A stretch of DNA of 64,000 bases from Lycocorax pyrrhopterus obiensis (Eukaryota > Chordata > Aves > Passeriformes > Paradisaeidae): assembly GCA_014706295.1 (NCBI GenBank), contig JACSVZ010000015.1, positions 55,549,535 through 55,613,534 of the forward strand, read 5' to 3'. Of the stretch, positions 25,391 to 39,117 are shown in pieces. The position numbers and the translations under genes are program-made. The notes beneath the pieces are model-generated. The model saw only the letters and a program-made list of their open reading frames with translations. It did no database searches and was not told the DNA's origin. Position 1 is the first letter of the stretch; each line of letters starts with the position of its first letter.

Positions 25391-28297
25391 TCCAAGTAAT
25401 TTATTTTTCCCCCACAACTTACATTTTCTTTTAATTCTTCCATCAGTGTTACAAGGACCAAGCTGAAAATAGTTTTGTTGTGAATCAGGTATCAAAATCA
25501 GAAGTAGTTCCCAAGCTAAATCTGCCTCCTGTTCCTACTGCCCCTTCACCCATGGACTGGACTTGCATTTGGTTCACCAAGCAGCTCCTTTCTCTCTCTC
25601 TGATCCTGTCACCTCAGACTTGTTACCTTAAAGCCACTATTTCCTCCATGTAAGGAAAGGCCCAGTGTTCACCCCCACATCCCCATCTCTTCTGACACCA
25701 CTCAAAATTGTTTTGATGGCAACTTTGATAAAAATTAGTTCATAAATTTCATATCACAAATCATTCAGCTGTTTATTTCTGGCATAGCAAAAAAAAAAAA
25801 AAGCATGGTCGGGAAAGGAAGGATATTAGATGAATTCTCTAAAAAGACTTAAAAACATCACAGTTCCAAAGCAAACACTAATTGTCTTTAAACAGCTTCC
25901 AAGAAGCATTATAGAACACTTCTAGCCATTAAGCACGTCTATTTCTAGATACAAGAACCACCATCCTAACAGAGCCTGATAAAAAGTGAAATGAGACTTC
26001 TCCATAAAATATTTAATAAACTCTACAAAAGTAGAATAGCTGATAATGGAGTGCCTCTGCAAATCTATGAAAGAAGGATTTAGTCATTAGATTTCATTGC
26101 TTCTTGACTTCCAAAACAGATTACCCAAACAACATTGCCTATTTTTTTTAATTTGCAAAAATAATTATTTCCATAACCATTGAGTTGAACAGCTTTCAGT
26201 TCTCATTGAAACTCCTGAAAGGTCTATGTGGATAAAGAAGTACTGTAGTTGTAAGTACCTATACAGCATTTAAATATTGCCTGTGTTACTTATACATTCA
26301 TCCTTCATGAATTATTATATGTAAAAATCTCTCCCACATAAGGTAGATACTGAAAAAAATCTTTCTCTAGATAGACGGACTCTCTAACGCAACTTCTGCT
26401 TATTTTATTCATCCCAAAGAAAGAAATGTAATAAAAATTCCAGCATTCTACATAATGACACTTGCATAAATCAGGCTGGATTTTACCCTAAAGTTAAAAT
26501 GAAATAAGTCCCAGAAGGAAAAAGAAAAATAATTTAATATAGAACACATCCACCAATCAATAGTGAAAAATCTCCTTAGTTTCCAAAGTCTACCTTAGAA
26601 GCTATGGATATTAATTGTTTTCTCCTCATAAAGCTAGATATTTCTTTTAAATCAATAAGAACTGTGAATTTCCTAAAAATACTTATATAATGTACAAGAA
26701 ATGGTTGAGGAAAAAGTAAAATCCCTGCGAGCTGAAATTTAATAGATTGCAGTTCGTTGCTCCAAACTGTTTGTGGTCAAAAGCATTTTAAAAGACCAGT
26801 GTTATTACACGATGAGTAAGTCAGGTTTTCTTTCCTTTGTTGTTTTTTTAGTTTTGTTTCACTGGGGTTTTTTTCGTTTGTTTTAATATCTCCAGCGTAA
26901 TTTTTTACCAGGAATTGTCACCTTTAGCAGGTCTTACATTAACCCGAATGCCAGATGTTAATTTCAATAAACTGGTTTTTTGTGACTGGTTTCCAGAAGC
27001 ACCATGGCAGCCGTAAGCCCAGTTTCAGGGACACTGAGCACCCAAAGCTCCAGCTAAATCAGAGGTGGCTGTGGATAGTGGGTGGCCTTTAAAAACAAGT
27101 TATAAGGCAATGCTGCTGACATAGAGAAAGTAGCCCTGGAAGCTCCTAGCTTAGAGAACACCCATTGACTCATCTGGTATTTCCATACATGTAGGATTGG
27201 AAAACTGCTTTCTATTCTCAAATCTTACAAGGTTCCTGGACTACGTTCAGTCTTACTATGAATTTTCTTAGTTTCCATCTCCCAAATGCACTCGCACATT
27301 TTAAAGTAAATTAGAACAAACCTCTGTGGTTTTGTGCACTTATGTGTGTCCATACATAGACACACACGTTCCTCTGCTCTGTGCTGTATTTTGAGGGAGC
27401 AAACATGCTCCTTTTGCTACTTAGAGACCAGCCCAAAAGAATGGAAACAAGATGAACAAGAGACGATCTGGCACCTGGAGATGCAGCAAGACAATGACCT
27501 TACAACTACTCACCTGCCACAATATCACCACTGTCATTTTGGTGAGATTTTTTAACTTTGACAATCTAGGCAGGTGTCCCCTTTACCAAAACATTACCAC
27601 ATTTTTGACAAATTCAGAGTCTTGTGAACTTTTGCTCTTTCTGCAAAACAATACAGATGAAAAACTTAAGTTTAATGGCGCTTACACCGCTTACTAGGAA
27701 AATAGTTTTTCAGTCTGTGATTTCAAGAGCCCTGTGCACACTTCTGCTAGCTACCAAAAAGGAAGGAAGGTGGAAGAAATAGACCATGTGGTTCACCATG
27801 ACAATCTCCAAATGTATTTGAAATGCCCCCATGCAAAAAACCAAAACAGCTCAACTTCTCTGCACTGTCAGAAAAGTACAAGTGATATGAGGGGTAAGTG
27901 TGCGGACCCAAGAAGAGGTGAGAAAAACTGGGGGACAATAAGAAGACAAAAAAATTAACACTTTATCTACCAAATACCAAAATTTCGCAACCAACTTTCT
28001 GGAATAAAAAGGTGTTGTTTCTCCTTCTTACTACAGATGTTCTTCAAAGTGAGAGCTACATCAGACAACAAAGGAAGAGAGTGTTTATATAGGTTTAGTT
28101 TAATGGAGGAAACGCTTAAGACAGCTGCAAAAATGGAGCTTTCTTAAGTGCTCTTTAATGAAATTAGATATTATTGAACAGCATTACAGATATGTGTAAA
28201 AGGAATTTCTCCTGCAAATATAGACCTTATACAGTCTTCTGAACAATCCCTTTTAGATAGTGGCTGACACAGAGGTAATGTCTTCTAAAATTTAATT
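25391..28297. other. Spacer between the two duplicated copies
   Basis: This is unique AT-rich sequence with no recognised repeat or exon. A 14-base A run lies at 25789-25802. A short hairpin of TGTGTGTC (27343-27350) and GACACACA (27359-27366) is present. Nothing flanking the copies continues the duplication clearly on either side. Confidence 0.6.
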
Positions 28298-28577
28298 TTG
28301 ACCGTTCTCCGTAAGGCGAACACTGTTTCAGCTTCTCAGCTTCTTGAAGTGAGAGAAAATCTAGCCTTCCGTTTATGTGACAGTGATGATTATTGCTTAA
28401 TTATTCAATTTATAAAATTTAAAAATAATTGCAGATAGCCTTAAAAGAGACATATTCTAACACATCCCCAAGTTACATACTCATCGCAATGCCCACCATT
28501 GCAAATTACATCCTATCAATTTTTACATGAAGTAGAAAACAATTCTAAAAGCATTCTCTGGGCAAAACAGAGATGCA
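28298..28577 (+). repeat. Local direct duplication, copy 2
   Basis: This is the second copy of the segment at 25108-25390. It carries a 6-base insertion in the 'tttataaaatttaaaaataattg' part relative to copy 1 and lacks a few bases near its end ('gggcaaaacagagatgc' against 'ggcaaaataggtaggcagagatgc'). It keeps CpG at several positions where copy 1 has CpA or TpG. Either a local duplication or two members of an unrecognised repeat family would explain the pair; the short spacing favours local duplication. Confidence 0.9.
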
Positions 28578-31500
28578 AAGCCCTGAAAATCAAACCAGTT
28601 TGAGAGAATCAATTTTAGAACCTGTGAAATGCTGAATTACACCTTTATGAAAATATAAGGAACTAAGCAAATTGCAAACGACAGTTGTCTGTCCAAAAAT
28701 AAGCCAGTGTCTACTGACTTTCTGGATATACAACAAAAGCTTTTGAACTACAAAAGTGACCTCAGCAAAGTTTTTTTTGATCAGACAGGGAGCGGATCAG
28801 CTGTTCAAGGTTTTTTCTGACTTCTCTGTCTCTGGAATACTTCCTCTTATCCAACTTCTCTCCGAGGCTGTATGAATGAATGGTGCATGAATGAGAATGA
28901 TACAGTTCATTCAGTGGTAAAGAAAAATAACAGCATTCTGCAGGTGGTCACTGCTACACAGAATTGATGTGACAAGGATTTTTTTTAATTAATGCTTGTG
29001 TACGTGTGTGGAAAGGAAGAGCATTCTGAGGGAAAGGATTTGACCTCCAGCAATACACTTCAGCACTGTGACCTGAGAAGTCAATAGGAGGCAGGACTTG
29101 ACATCAACAACTTCACATGAACTCATTTTTTTGTGTGATGTAACGTCACTCAGACAACCAAGGACTACAGCTTTAATATGAAGACATTAAACAGTACTTA
29201 TGGGTGAGATATGCAGATTTTTGTCAATGTGAATGCAGTCTGCAGCATTAAAATATTTGACCATAGAATAGAGTAACCATGGACTCAATCAAGGAAAATC
29301 AAATTAAATACAAGAAAAGAATTTCTAGTGAAAAAACACCTCTTTTTTTCACTAAATCCAGGTCTTTTCATATGAACAAATATGATTAAAATAGAAAGCA
29401 GAAAAGTACAAAGAGACTTTTGTCCATTTGTTCACCTTTAGCACTCAGGAGGACAAATAGTCTACAAGCTGGATGTGGTATTGACATAAGAGGTATCATT
29501 CTAATGAAAATGGAACACTGAACTTTTATTGGAGAACAAGAGCGATGAGTGCCGAATGGTGACTTTCTGTTTAAAATATTTGGAAGACAGGCTCACACTG
29601 TGACCTGCTTCCAGTTTCCAGTGGTATTAGGGATGAAGCCAGTATAAATCCAGTTGTCACAAAAGAAGAAGTTATAGTATATATTAAACCACAAAAAAAT
29701 ACTTTCAAATAACATTAAGGGTATGACTTAAGCCCACAAAAGCCAGGAAATTCAGAGTTAGGGCTGCAACTCTGTCCTCAACTCACCCCATTTTGTTTAG
29801 GTATTGTAGCAGATATGAAGAGAGCTACCTGAAGCATGATGGTATTGGTTTACAAGGGATGGCTCTAAATTTGGTATTTATCTGTGCTGGGTAGGGTTTG
29901 CTTGTTATGTTAAAGCTCACAAAGCCTTCTCATGGAGGAGAAGATTATATGGCAATAAAACCTCTTCATTAAATGTTAGTAATATACATCCCTTTACCTG
30001 ATTAACTTTGTGATCCGTGTTCCTGGACTTCAGACTGGTGATTTCTTTTGGAGATGTCTGCTGGGACTTACGTGAGTAGTGGACAAACCTATGTCATATA
30101 CACATCTCTGGACTGAGTGATCACAGTGCCTGGTATCTGAATATGCTGAAGAAAGAAGCCAAAGCACCAATGAAGCAAGGTGGATTGATAGTTAGCAACG
30201 AATCTCTAGTGGAAAATACTTGATCATCTGATCAAAGTGATGAGATTCAACAAAAGGACTCTTAAGAAATAAGAACAGATTAAGAGATGAGCTCAAGAAG
30301 CAACTTGAAGTAGAAAATCAGCTACAAAAGTGAGTTGAAGGAGGCATTTGTCTGATACCCCAGAAAAATATGACTTGTATCAGTTTGAGTTGAAGGTGTT
30401 AAGAAAGAGAAACAGAGAAATATAATATATGTTTTATTTAGCTATATCTATGTCTTATGCTCTCTAAAGTGAAGAGTGACTGCTTTCTGGAACACCCAAA
30501 GATTTTGCATGTTTGCTATCACAAGTTTAAAAATATTCAGGGTTTTCACCAACGGGATTTTGGCCAACCTTTAAATCATCGTAGTAAATATTATAAGTAA
30601 TTCCTGCATCCCTGCAAATATGCCATACTTCATTACTTTGTCTTTGAGATGGATTATATTCTGAGGTGCAGTTACATGGAAAAATGTGCCTTTTTGCTGA
30701 CATAAGGGCACCTACACAAGGGTTTTCCTAAGTACTGTTAACTCAGGTGACTTGTGATTTTCCCACACTCTTAATAATGTAACCAAAAAAATTTACACAG
30801 GACTTTGGTTTCATGTTCTACATTATTTTTAAGGAAGTCCGTAACATCTGGTTGGGTCCAGTAGATACCCTGGCACTGTAAATCCCTTCAACCCCTCCAC
30901 TGCATTGCAGAGGAGCACATCAGTGACTTCACCATAGCAGAATCATGTGGTGCCTGGTCCCCAAAGTTCACTCAGGTATTTATTCATGCTTTCCAAAAAT
31001 TCAGACCATGGGTTACTTTTAAGGTTTCCCATGCGTTTCAAAGAGTGGAAATGGGTCTAGAATTTGCAACGATTTTCAAAACTTGCTGAGTTTTAATTCC
31101 ATGTTTTTTCATGTAAGAAATACAGCAACCTGTGATTCCGTGCTTTTTGTGCAACAGTCATGCCTGATAGCTCCATACTTCTTGGGTTTTACTTTGCATT
31201 TTAATATCAAGACATAGCACAGAGATTTAATAAAGGAAATACACTTTTTTAAATCTCTCAGTGCTAATCTGAAATTGTGGTAATTACTATCATCTCAAAG
31301 CACATGCCTAAGGTTTCATTTTCTCACTCCTTGAACAAACTGAATTCTTGTAAACATGCTGCCATCGATTTACAAAAATAACACAAATGAACTGACAACT
31401 TCATTTTAGCTGGTGATTTCTCACCCATGCTCAGAGTGAACAAAGTTGTTATCATTCTCCTATTCACATTCAGAGATAAAGTATGGAACCTACTCTTCCC

Positions 31501-34500
31501 ATAAATCCAGATTAATCCAGCTTTCAGAGCTAGACTGAACAGTTGCTAAAGAATAGGGTTTTTTTTTTTCATTTAAGCCTATAGGTTTGTAACAGATCAA
31601 AAGCAAAAAAAAGCTGAAATAGGCAGACTTTACACAGTTTCCCTCCAAAGAAAAGTTTGCTCTATATTTGCTGGAAATCCAGCCTATTTTGCCAAAAAGA
31701 TTTGTAGTCCTTGTTAAAATCCATGAGTTGGAGCCCATTTACCAGCAGTTTCATAATATTAAACACATACCACAAAAGATACACTTTTTAAAGCAATCTG
31801 CATTACTGTTGTACATTACATCATATAGACAATCATGTTACCGTATACCAATTGAAATTCTATGACATTTCATGTTTGTCTTGCTAGCTGGCCTCCTTCT
31901 CATGTAAGGCAATATAACCTTTCTCCTACTTTTTCCTTGAGGCTTAAGCTAGGTTTTATTAATTTATGACTGTCTGAGAGGACACACAAATTCAGCTACC
32001 AAGACTTAAAAAAAGCTTCTGTAATTCAACCATGTGCCTGAACATTCTTGTTGGATGACCTTATATTTGCTTTGAGCTGAGGACATCATCCATGCTGTAA
32101 CTGTTGCTCTGCTGGTGCATGATGCCTTGCTAAACTGATGTGTCCTTGTTGTGAGCCCTCAGCCTAGCCATGCTGAGCCCAGTTTGTACAAGGCAGCGTT
32201 TTCACGAAATCACAAGCACAGGTGTTATTGGAAAATAGAGAGTTTAATTCCTTATGGAGAGATTTTCATATTCAGTAAACTTAATTTAAATTCAATGTGG
32301 TGCTTGCCTTCTGAACACAAAAATATTTTAACTTCCATCACTAACTCACCAGAAGAAAATGAAAAGGAGTTATCTTACAATAGCATATTCTGAAACATTA
32401 AAAGGAAAAGTCATTTAACTCAGGACAACGTTCTCACCTGCCACCTAAAACTGTTAAATTCAGAGTTCCTTACAAGGCCTAAATACAACCAATGTTCCTT
32501 GAAAGGGCTGCAAATATTTTGAACAAGCCATGACCCAGTTTTCAGCACTGTTGAGCCAAACTATTTTTGCTGTTTAAATAAAAATAACAAAAATGCACAT
32601 TTTTGCATAGTTTCAGCACAAAATTCAGGGGGCAGAAAGGGAAGAACTGTGGGCTGAGAGGAGTTTCACTTTACAGTTTTGGAACAACCAAAACTCAAAG
32701 CTAAATGGGCATGGTGAGTGCATAGAACCACAGGAACCAAAACCAAAGAAAAGGTTGGGATGGAATGTTATTACAGCTTTTGTATCTATCATGGTAGCTA
32801 GGTACCATCTGGCCCCTATGGCAATAGCAGTTGAATAATGCATTTTGTAGTGATTTTCACATGTGATTCTCACCAGTGAGGCCACTACTAGAACAGTGTG
32901 TGTAGTTCTTGATGTCCAGACTTAAAACAAAGATGTTAAAAAATCGTGCAGGGCTCAGGAAAGCAAAGTTAGAATGAATCATAGTGTGGAAAATTAGTCA
33001 TAGAATGAGAGAACAGAACAGCTCAGTCTAGTCAATTTGCCGAAGGATAACTAGATGACCTGATAATAGCCTATTAGTGATTAAATAAGAACACTTTTGG
33101 TAGTAGTTTTGTTGGGTTTTTTTTTAATTAAAGAAGATAAGTACCAAGAACTAATAACTGGGAGTTGAAGCTTGACAAATTGAGAACAAAAATAAGGTGC
33201 ATGTTTTGGATTATCAAGATAATAACAAATAACTTAGAAGTGTTATGGTGAAATCATTCATCACTTTAAGTCATTGAATGAAAAACAAATGTCTTAAACT
33301 GTTTTTCCTAAATCCATCAAAAGGGGCTTAACACCAAGGTTATTAAGACAAGATTTAGAATAAGATTGTGATAACATCGGTCACAAGACATGAAAAACAG
33401 AATGGAAATATTCCCATAAATGTCAGTATGTGAGACCAACAAATGACAATTCAAGCTGAAATTTTCTATTTTTCTGGACTTTCTAATGATTTTTTTTTCA
33501 TTCTGATCTAAATTCCGTCAAATGTAATGCTATTTTTGCTTCTGAAAATGCATAGCGTAAAGTAAATTTGAGGACTTCTGAAAGTCTTACCCTTATTGTC
33601 ACAAAAGCTGACAACCATCAAGGAGCTGGCTGGTTTTCTCCTTTACATTCTTTTCACAGTAAATTCCTTAAGCAATAAAAATGTTAGTAACAATTCTCAC
33701 ATAAGGTGCTTTTGCTTTGAGAACAAAGCAACCATGCATGCAGCCAGACTAGAAGCCTTAAAAAACAGTCTTTTAAGCCATATTTCTTGCAGTACTATTT
33801 CTTTCTCCCAGAAATATTGCAGAACATATTGCTGACTGACTGTCATAAACAAAACAGGAGGGAGGACCCCCTGTTTTATCCATCTATGAAATGCAACCAT
33901 CCTTGAGTGCAACACAACAAAGTTTCCCAGTGGCTTGCTCATCTGAAATTACAGTGAATTTGAGGCAGTTAGCTGGATTAGCAAAAGCAATCATCTTGCA
34001 AGAACATGCAAGTAATTTCCAAATAGATTTCGTTTTACTGAAAAACAGTCCAAAATTTTACTCTTGCTCTCCCAGGATGCAGCAGTATAACCCAAAACCA
34101 AAGCTTTGGCTAGTGTAGAAGAGGTACCCTGCACCACCAGCAGCTGAGAATATTAAATCAAACTGAAGCTAGAACATAGCAACTGTTTTAGAAGAGGGTT
34201 TTTAGTGACACATTTTCAGACTCAGCTCCTCAGGATGTTTTCCCTGTGTATCTTGCAATGAGACTAACTAAGCTACCAGAGGTTAACATGGGACAATGAT
34301 TCAACTTATGCAGTCAATTGAACAAAAGTTCCTCTCAAATTAGTGGGAGTTCTGCTCAGTTGAGGGACTCAGAATTTTGCCCAGTAATTAAGTTATTCAT
34401 TTTTAGCCCTGAGCATTCCTCTTCTTCAGCGGAGTGTGCCAAGAAAACTAAAAAACTGAACAGCACAGAAGTAGTATTAAACTTTAACAATGCTTTGCAC

Positions 34501-35624
34501 TTACACAGGGGGGAATATCAGAGCTATTTAGAAACAATGGCATGATCTCCAACTAAAGCCAGAGAATTCACAGGATATGAAATGCACATATGTGCTTTTC
34601 ATTGGGATCATCCCCCGTTCTCACATGCTGAAGCTCTTCTCACGCCTCGTGTTCCAGTGCATAGTGCTTAACCTGACCACTTAAATCTCTCTGAAGCTAC
34701 TCTTAGTTACCTGCCAAGGGCTGTAAATGCCCAGCTGGAAAGTAAGCTGTTTATTTCTCACATATTACTCCATTGAAATTAACGCATATCTACTGCTTAT
34801 ATTTAAAATGTAATTTAATTGAACGATATGTTAACTTTACTTGCTTTGGCCTCAATTTGACAAATACTTAAAATCTGTCTAATTTTCATTGTGTAGCTAG
34901 ATCTTTGATTCATAACATCAAACAAAGCATGACAATGCTACTGCACACAGTGGCATTCATCAGATTTAGTTTAAAAACAAACAAAAATATTTACAAAGGT
35001 TTTAGAAAGTTATTTCTATTTTGCAAGGATTATTTCATCCTAAAGTTTTATTTTTTTGAATATTTTCTATTTGTTAAAATATTTTCAAGATATTTGCATG
35101 CAGCAGTACAACAGCATGCCTCACCAACTTACATGTTCTTGCCTGTTTGTTTTTTCCTCCACTTGAAATGGGGGGAGAGGCCACTAATTTTTCCAGGCAC
35201 ATCTGGATTTTGGCTTTTTTTACATAGGCCTGTATGTAAAATTCAGAGAAATATGCTAACCTTGAACAGGAGCAGTGTAGATTACCACCTGAGATCTCTC
35301 TTTCACAGAACATGCAGCATAGATGATGATCCTTTAGGGATGAACTTAACGGTAATTCTCCCTTTCCAGTGCTTGACTTTGAATCAATACCTATATTTTT
35401 AAAACAGAAAAGTAGGCAATTGGCAACATCCATCACATTGCGCTCTTCTGACACCCACGAGTCATGAATGGGTCTGATACACCCTGCTGCATGGCACAGA
35501 CTACTATGATTTAGAAGAAGTGAGTTGGTAGCTGATTGTTCTTACTGGTTGTTCTGATTTCAGCCCCATTTATTCCCAGCTGCATCATGAATTTGCCAAA
35601 CAATTCCAGTCCCTCTGGCCAAAT
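28578..35624. other. Unique AT-rich noncoding sequence
   Basis: No recognisable gene or interspersed repeat. The longest repeat-free open frame in the window lies here (plus strand, 34905-35402, 165 codons). It is rich in Phe, Leu, Ile and Lys, as AT-rich random sequence would be, and shows no motif. Confidence 0.55.
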
Positions 35625-35840
35625 CTCACAGAATCACAGAATTCTTTGGGTTGGAAGGGATCTTGAAGATGATCTAGTTCCAAACTCCTGTCATGGGCAG
35701 GGACACCTTCCACTAGATCACTCCAACCTGACCATAAGCACTTCCAGGGATGAGGCACCCACAGCTCCTCTGGGCAATGCGTTCCAGTGTTCCAATACAC
35801 TCACAGTGAAGAATTTATTCTTTATATCTAATTACCCTCA
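35625..35840 (-). mobile_element. CR1 LINE 3' fragment
   Basis: The plus strand starts with two copies of the CR1 terminal octamer in reverse complement (TCACAGAATCACAGAATTC). It continues through 'gggttggaagggatcttgaagatgatctag', 'gggcagggacaccttccactagatca', 'gggcaatgcgttccagtgt' and 'gtgaagaatttattctttatatctaatta'. This is the 3' tail and the very end of ORF2, heavily truncated at the 5' side as is normal for CR1. It is well preserved compared with the copy at 16.0 kb. Confidence 0.93.
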
Positions 35841-37689
35841 ACCTGGACACTACAGCTACAAGTAAGCCAGAAGGTCTGAAGGGTACAGCAGTGTTGTACT
35901 GGTAAGACTCAGATGATGGGCACAAATGTTAACGTGGATACTCTCATAAGGAAGTCTTATCTTTTTGTTCTCCTTGCCTAACCAGTCCTTGGGTTTACCA
36001 GGTTAGATGGCTAGGCTTTTTGATTGGCTTCATTTCACATAACAGTGTATATGTTGTCATGTGACTACTCATCTGCAGAGAATTAATTTTTTTATTTACT
36101 AGATAGAGCAAGGTAAGCATTTCTAGAGCATGATTAATCCTAATGACAGATTACTGAAAGAGGTCCCAACCTAATAGTCCCAATAGCATTTCATTGATCA
36201 TTAAAGGCAGCCTAGGTGGTCAGGTCAGTTTCAAATTTTACATTACAGGCATTTAAAGTAAAATTAATTCCATCCTCGACAACCTAATTAAATGTGCAAC
36301 TCAGTTGGTTCGTAACACAATAAAAGAAGTACAGGCATACAACAAAATCCCTACGAATACCCCTAATATGTTTTAAGTAGCAGATAAGTATCTCCAGTAG
36401 CATATTCAAAAGCTGTTGGCATTTATCAACCATGACTTATTAACTAATCTCTATACTGACAGACTGCTGACTGAATTTAACAATTATATATCATCAATGG
36501 AAACGTGAGGAGGACATGACTGCTGGTACTAAATAAACATAATTCCAGCTGCTGCCTGTATGAGCTAGCATTTCCTGTCCCTGCCAGATGTAAGCAATCT
36601 TACTCCTATTTCTGTGCTACCATCTTCATGGATAGTGTAGAAAACTAATTCAACTGAAAAGTTAGTAGTCCTCATCTGGATTTGTTCTCTCAAAGTCAAG
36701 AAGCAGGAATATGCCACCATTGTCTGGGGATAGGTGAGGTCACCACTTTTGGCAGAAGCATCTACTTAGATCATCTTCAAGTGATTGTGAAAGCACAACC
36801 TTAGCTGCATGCAGAGTTAATTCTCATTATCTTCTGCATTGCCACAGCGTGTAACCACTCATTCTCAGATTCCTGCTAAAATGCAATGTAAAACTCAACA
36901 CTGAGTGTCATTTTTTAGTGTCTGAGAAGTCATCTGACAATGGGGGAAGGACCAAAAGAGCACTGAAGAGGCAAAAACCTTGGTGTTTAAGAGCAAACAG
37001 AATCAGACCAGTGGAAAACTTCATTTTTAAGTGGGAAAAGTTAAGTGAAGAAAAACTGCTTCCAGAACATCTCAGAATATCCTGAAAACTTTGTTCAAAA
37101 CAGAAAGAAAACAGACATCGAACATAAAGATTCCCTTTTGACAAATTTTATATTCTTGTTACTAAACACAGGGATTCAGATCTCACTAAAATAGTTGCAT
37201 TTTTTCTTCTCAGTTTCTCAGAAATTTTCTCAAAAATTTCCTATCTGAGGTGGATACATATAAATGAAAATTTCCTTACATAGTTAAAGTTTAGCTACTG
37301 AAAACAAAACCTTATAATGAGATACATCTGAAATCTGTAACAGTAGGCACTTTTTCCAGTACCAATAATAATACTTTCATTGTAGAAACGTGTGTGAAAA
37401 TTCTGGTGTGGAAGTGAAAACCAAGCTGTGCAGCAAATACTGACTTTCTAAGTGTTCTTTCTGTAGGTGCTACATGAGCATCTATAAAAATAGATACACT
37501 GAGTTCTGTGCAGTAATAACAATAATATTGAGTACCTCCCGTGTACTACTCATCCTTGCAAATGCATATGGGATGCAGAATAACTGGTATTTTGTATAGC
37601 CCTGCAGATTAAGCATATAGAATTTTCATGGTGCAGTTTCTTATGAGCAAGTGAAGCTACCTCTCAGAAATATCTTCTAACTTTAGCTC
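35841..37689. other. Unique noncoding sequence
   Basis: I see no gene, RNA or repeat here beyond ordinary low-complexity AT runs. Confidence 0.55.
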
Positions 37690-37820
37690 TAATGTCCACT
37701 AAATATATATATATTATTATTAATACATATCACAATACTTTTCAGAGTGTCAAGTAAGACACCGTATGGACACATTGAAAACATAGCCCCTGTCTTTAAG
37801 AGCTTACAGGATTCAGTCTG
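37690..37820 (+). repeat. Ancient amniote interspersed repeat remnant
   Basis: The order 'attattattaatacatatcacaat ... gtatggacacattgaaaacatagcccctgtctttaagagcttacaggattc' follows a common amniote repeat that I remember as 'attattattt...tgtacaaacacagaacaaaagacagtccctgcccc.aaagagcttacaatct'. The anchor AAGAGCTTACA is the strongest match. The exact family (a MIR/L3-tail type) is inferred from memory and needs a library search. Confidence 0.5.
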
Positions 37821-38094
37821 ACCTATTTAACATAAAGATGCTGATCCATATATTCATAGGGATTTGCTTGAGGAAGTGTTTTAATTGCAGGTTTCTCAAG
37901 AATACATATCACTTCAGGATCTTGTAGGTAACATACTGGTAAAAGGAAATTTACCACACACACCCCTCTAAGCCTGATGAGGGCCCAAGAGCTAATCAAA
38001 AACACTACAGGCCTTTTAGCAACAAATCTGAATTAATCAAATCATCCCTGCTGTTTTTTGTTAATGTTTGGACAATCTAGCTTTTCTGCAGTAT

Positions 38095-38195
38095 GCTCTC
38101 GCCGTCTGAGTAGAGGACAGGGAGCCAGAAACTCCTTAAATTTTAATCCTGGCTCTGACACTGATTCTCTCTGCGGCTTTGGGCAAGGAGTCATT
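38095..38195 (+). mobile_element. MIR-like core SINE remnant
   Basis: The stretch 'ggagccagaaactccttaaattttaatcctggctctgacactgattctctctgcggctttgggcaaggagtca' follows the MIR pattern 'ggagccagactcctgggttctaatcctggctctgccactgactctctgtgtgactttgggcaagtca'. MIR elements are tRNA-derived SINEs that were active early in amniote history. In birds only scattered, diverged copies survive. The orientation is that of the plus strand. The fit over about 70 bases is good by eye, with one clear gap. Confidence 0.75.
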
Positions 38196-38239
38196 GTTCT
38201 ATAGTAAAATGCTTGTATTGGCAAGATGATGAACTACTA

Positions 38240-38288
38240 CTGTAGATGATCTAATAAAATTTTTCCATCTTTAATTTCTATGATTCTG
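38240..38288 (+). mobile_element. Possible CR1 3' tail, sense orientation
   Basis: 'gtagatgatctaataaaatttttccatctttaatttctatgattctgt' resembles the last part of CR1 ('ctagatgatcttaaaggtcccttccaacccaaaccattctatgattctatg'), ending in the octamer-like TTCTATGATTCTGT. The match is short and gapped, so the call is tentative. It lies directly downstream of the MIR-like remnant. Confidence 0.45.
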
Positions 38289-38951
38289 TAATGCTAACAA
38301 CATAAGTTTCAGCCTCTCATCTGAACAGAAGAGATAAATACTTACCCAGTTTGCCTGCATGCAAAGAAGAATTAAAGTTTTAGGATACAAAACTTCACAG
38401 AAATGAAGCTACAATGCTGGATTAGCATCTTGTTTAGTACCTTGACAATAAATAACACCTATAGGGACTGTGTAAAACAAGGCCAGATTGAATATCCTTC
38501 TTTCCACTCTACTAATCATTGTCCGAACTGGAGTTTGTTGAAAAATTCTGTCTCAAGCTAATCGTGTACCCCTATTTTGTGTTTAGGCATTGCTTCAGTG
38601 AAATTATTCAGAAGAGTAAAGCAACCACTAAATGTTGAACTTTTTTTTTCTGCGAAAGGTAGGGGAAGAGGGCAAGCACAACAGGGCAAAATTCCAAGAG
38701 TGATGCTTATGCCAATGCACACAATGACACGGTCATTGTGGGAATGCCTGCATTTCCCAGCTGCTACAACCTGCTCAGTTGCACCCACTGGTTGCTGACT
38801 TAAGATGAGGATTCCTATGGGTGACTCTAACTTGACCTAAGGAATGGACTGAAGAATAATAGATCCAAGATAACCCTCCAAAAGTACAATTATAACGATA
38901 TGCTTCTGAAAAATGTTATCTAAAAATTCTAGGCTTAGAAAGAAGACATTG

Positions 38952-39117
38952 AACTATAGATTCATGGAACTATAGAATGGTTTGGGTTGGAAGGCCAACC
39001 AGCTAGATAGGTGATCTAGTTCCAAACCCCTGCCGTGGGCAGGGACACCTTCCACTAGACCAAGTTGTTCACAGCTCCACCCAGCTTGGCCTTGAACACT
39101 GCCAGGGATGGGACAGT
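38952..39117 (-). mobile_element. CR1 LINE 3' fragment
   Basis: Reverse-complement CR1 tail: 'atagattcatggaactatagaatggtttgggttggaaggcc', then 'gtgatctagttccaaacccctgccgtgggcagggacaccttccactagacca' and 'cacccagcttggccttgaacactgccagggatggg'. Similarity stops at about 39117. Compared with the usual CR1 3' end, this copy has a small rearranged patch at 'ggccaaccagctagataggtgatctag'. Confidence 0.93.

Noticed and set aside
34905..35402. Plus-strand frame of 165 codons outside repeats
   Set aside because: The peptide is what AT-rich sequence yields (rich in F, L, I, K), has no domain signature, and a small number of frames of this length is expected by chance.
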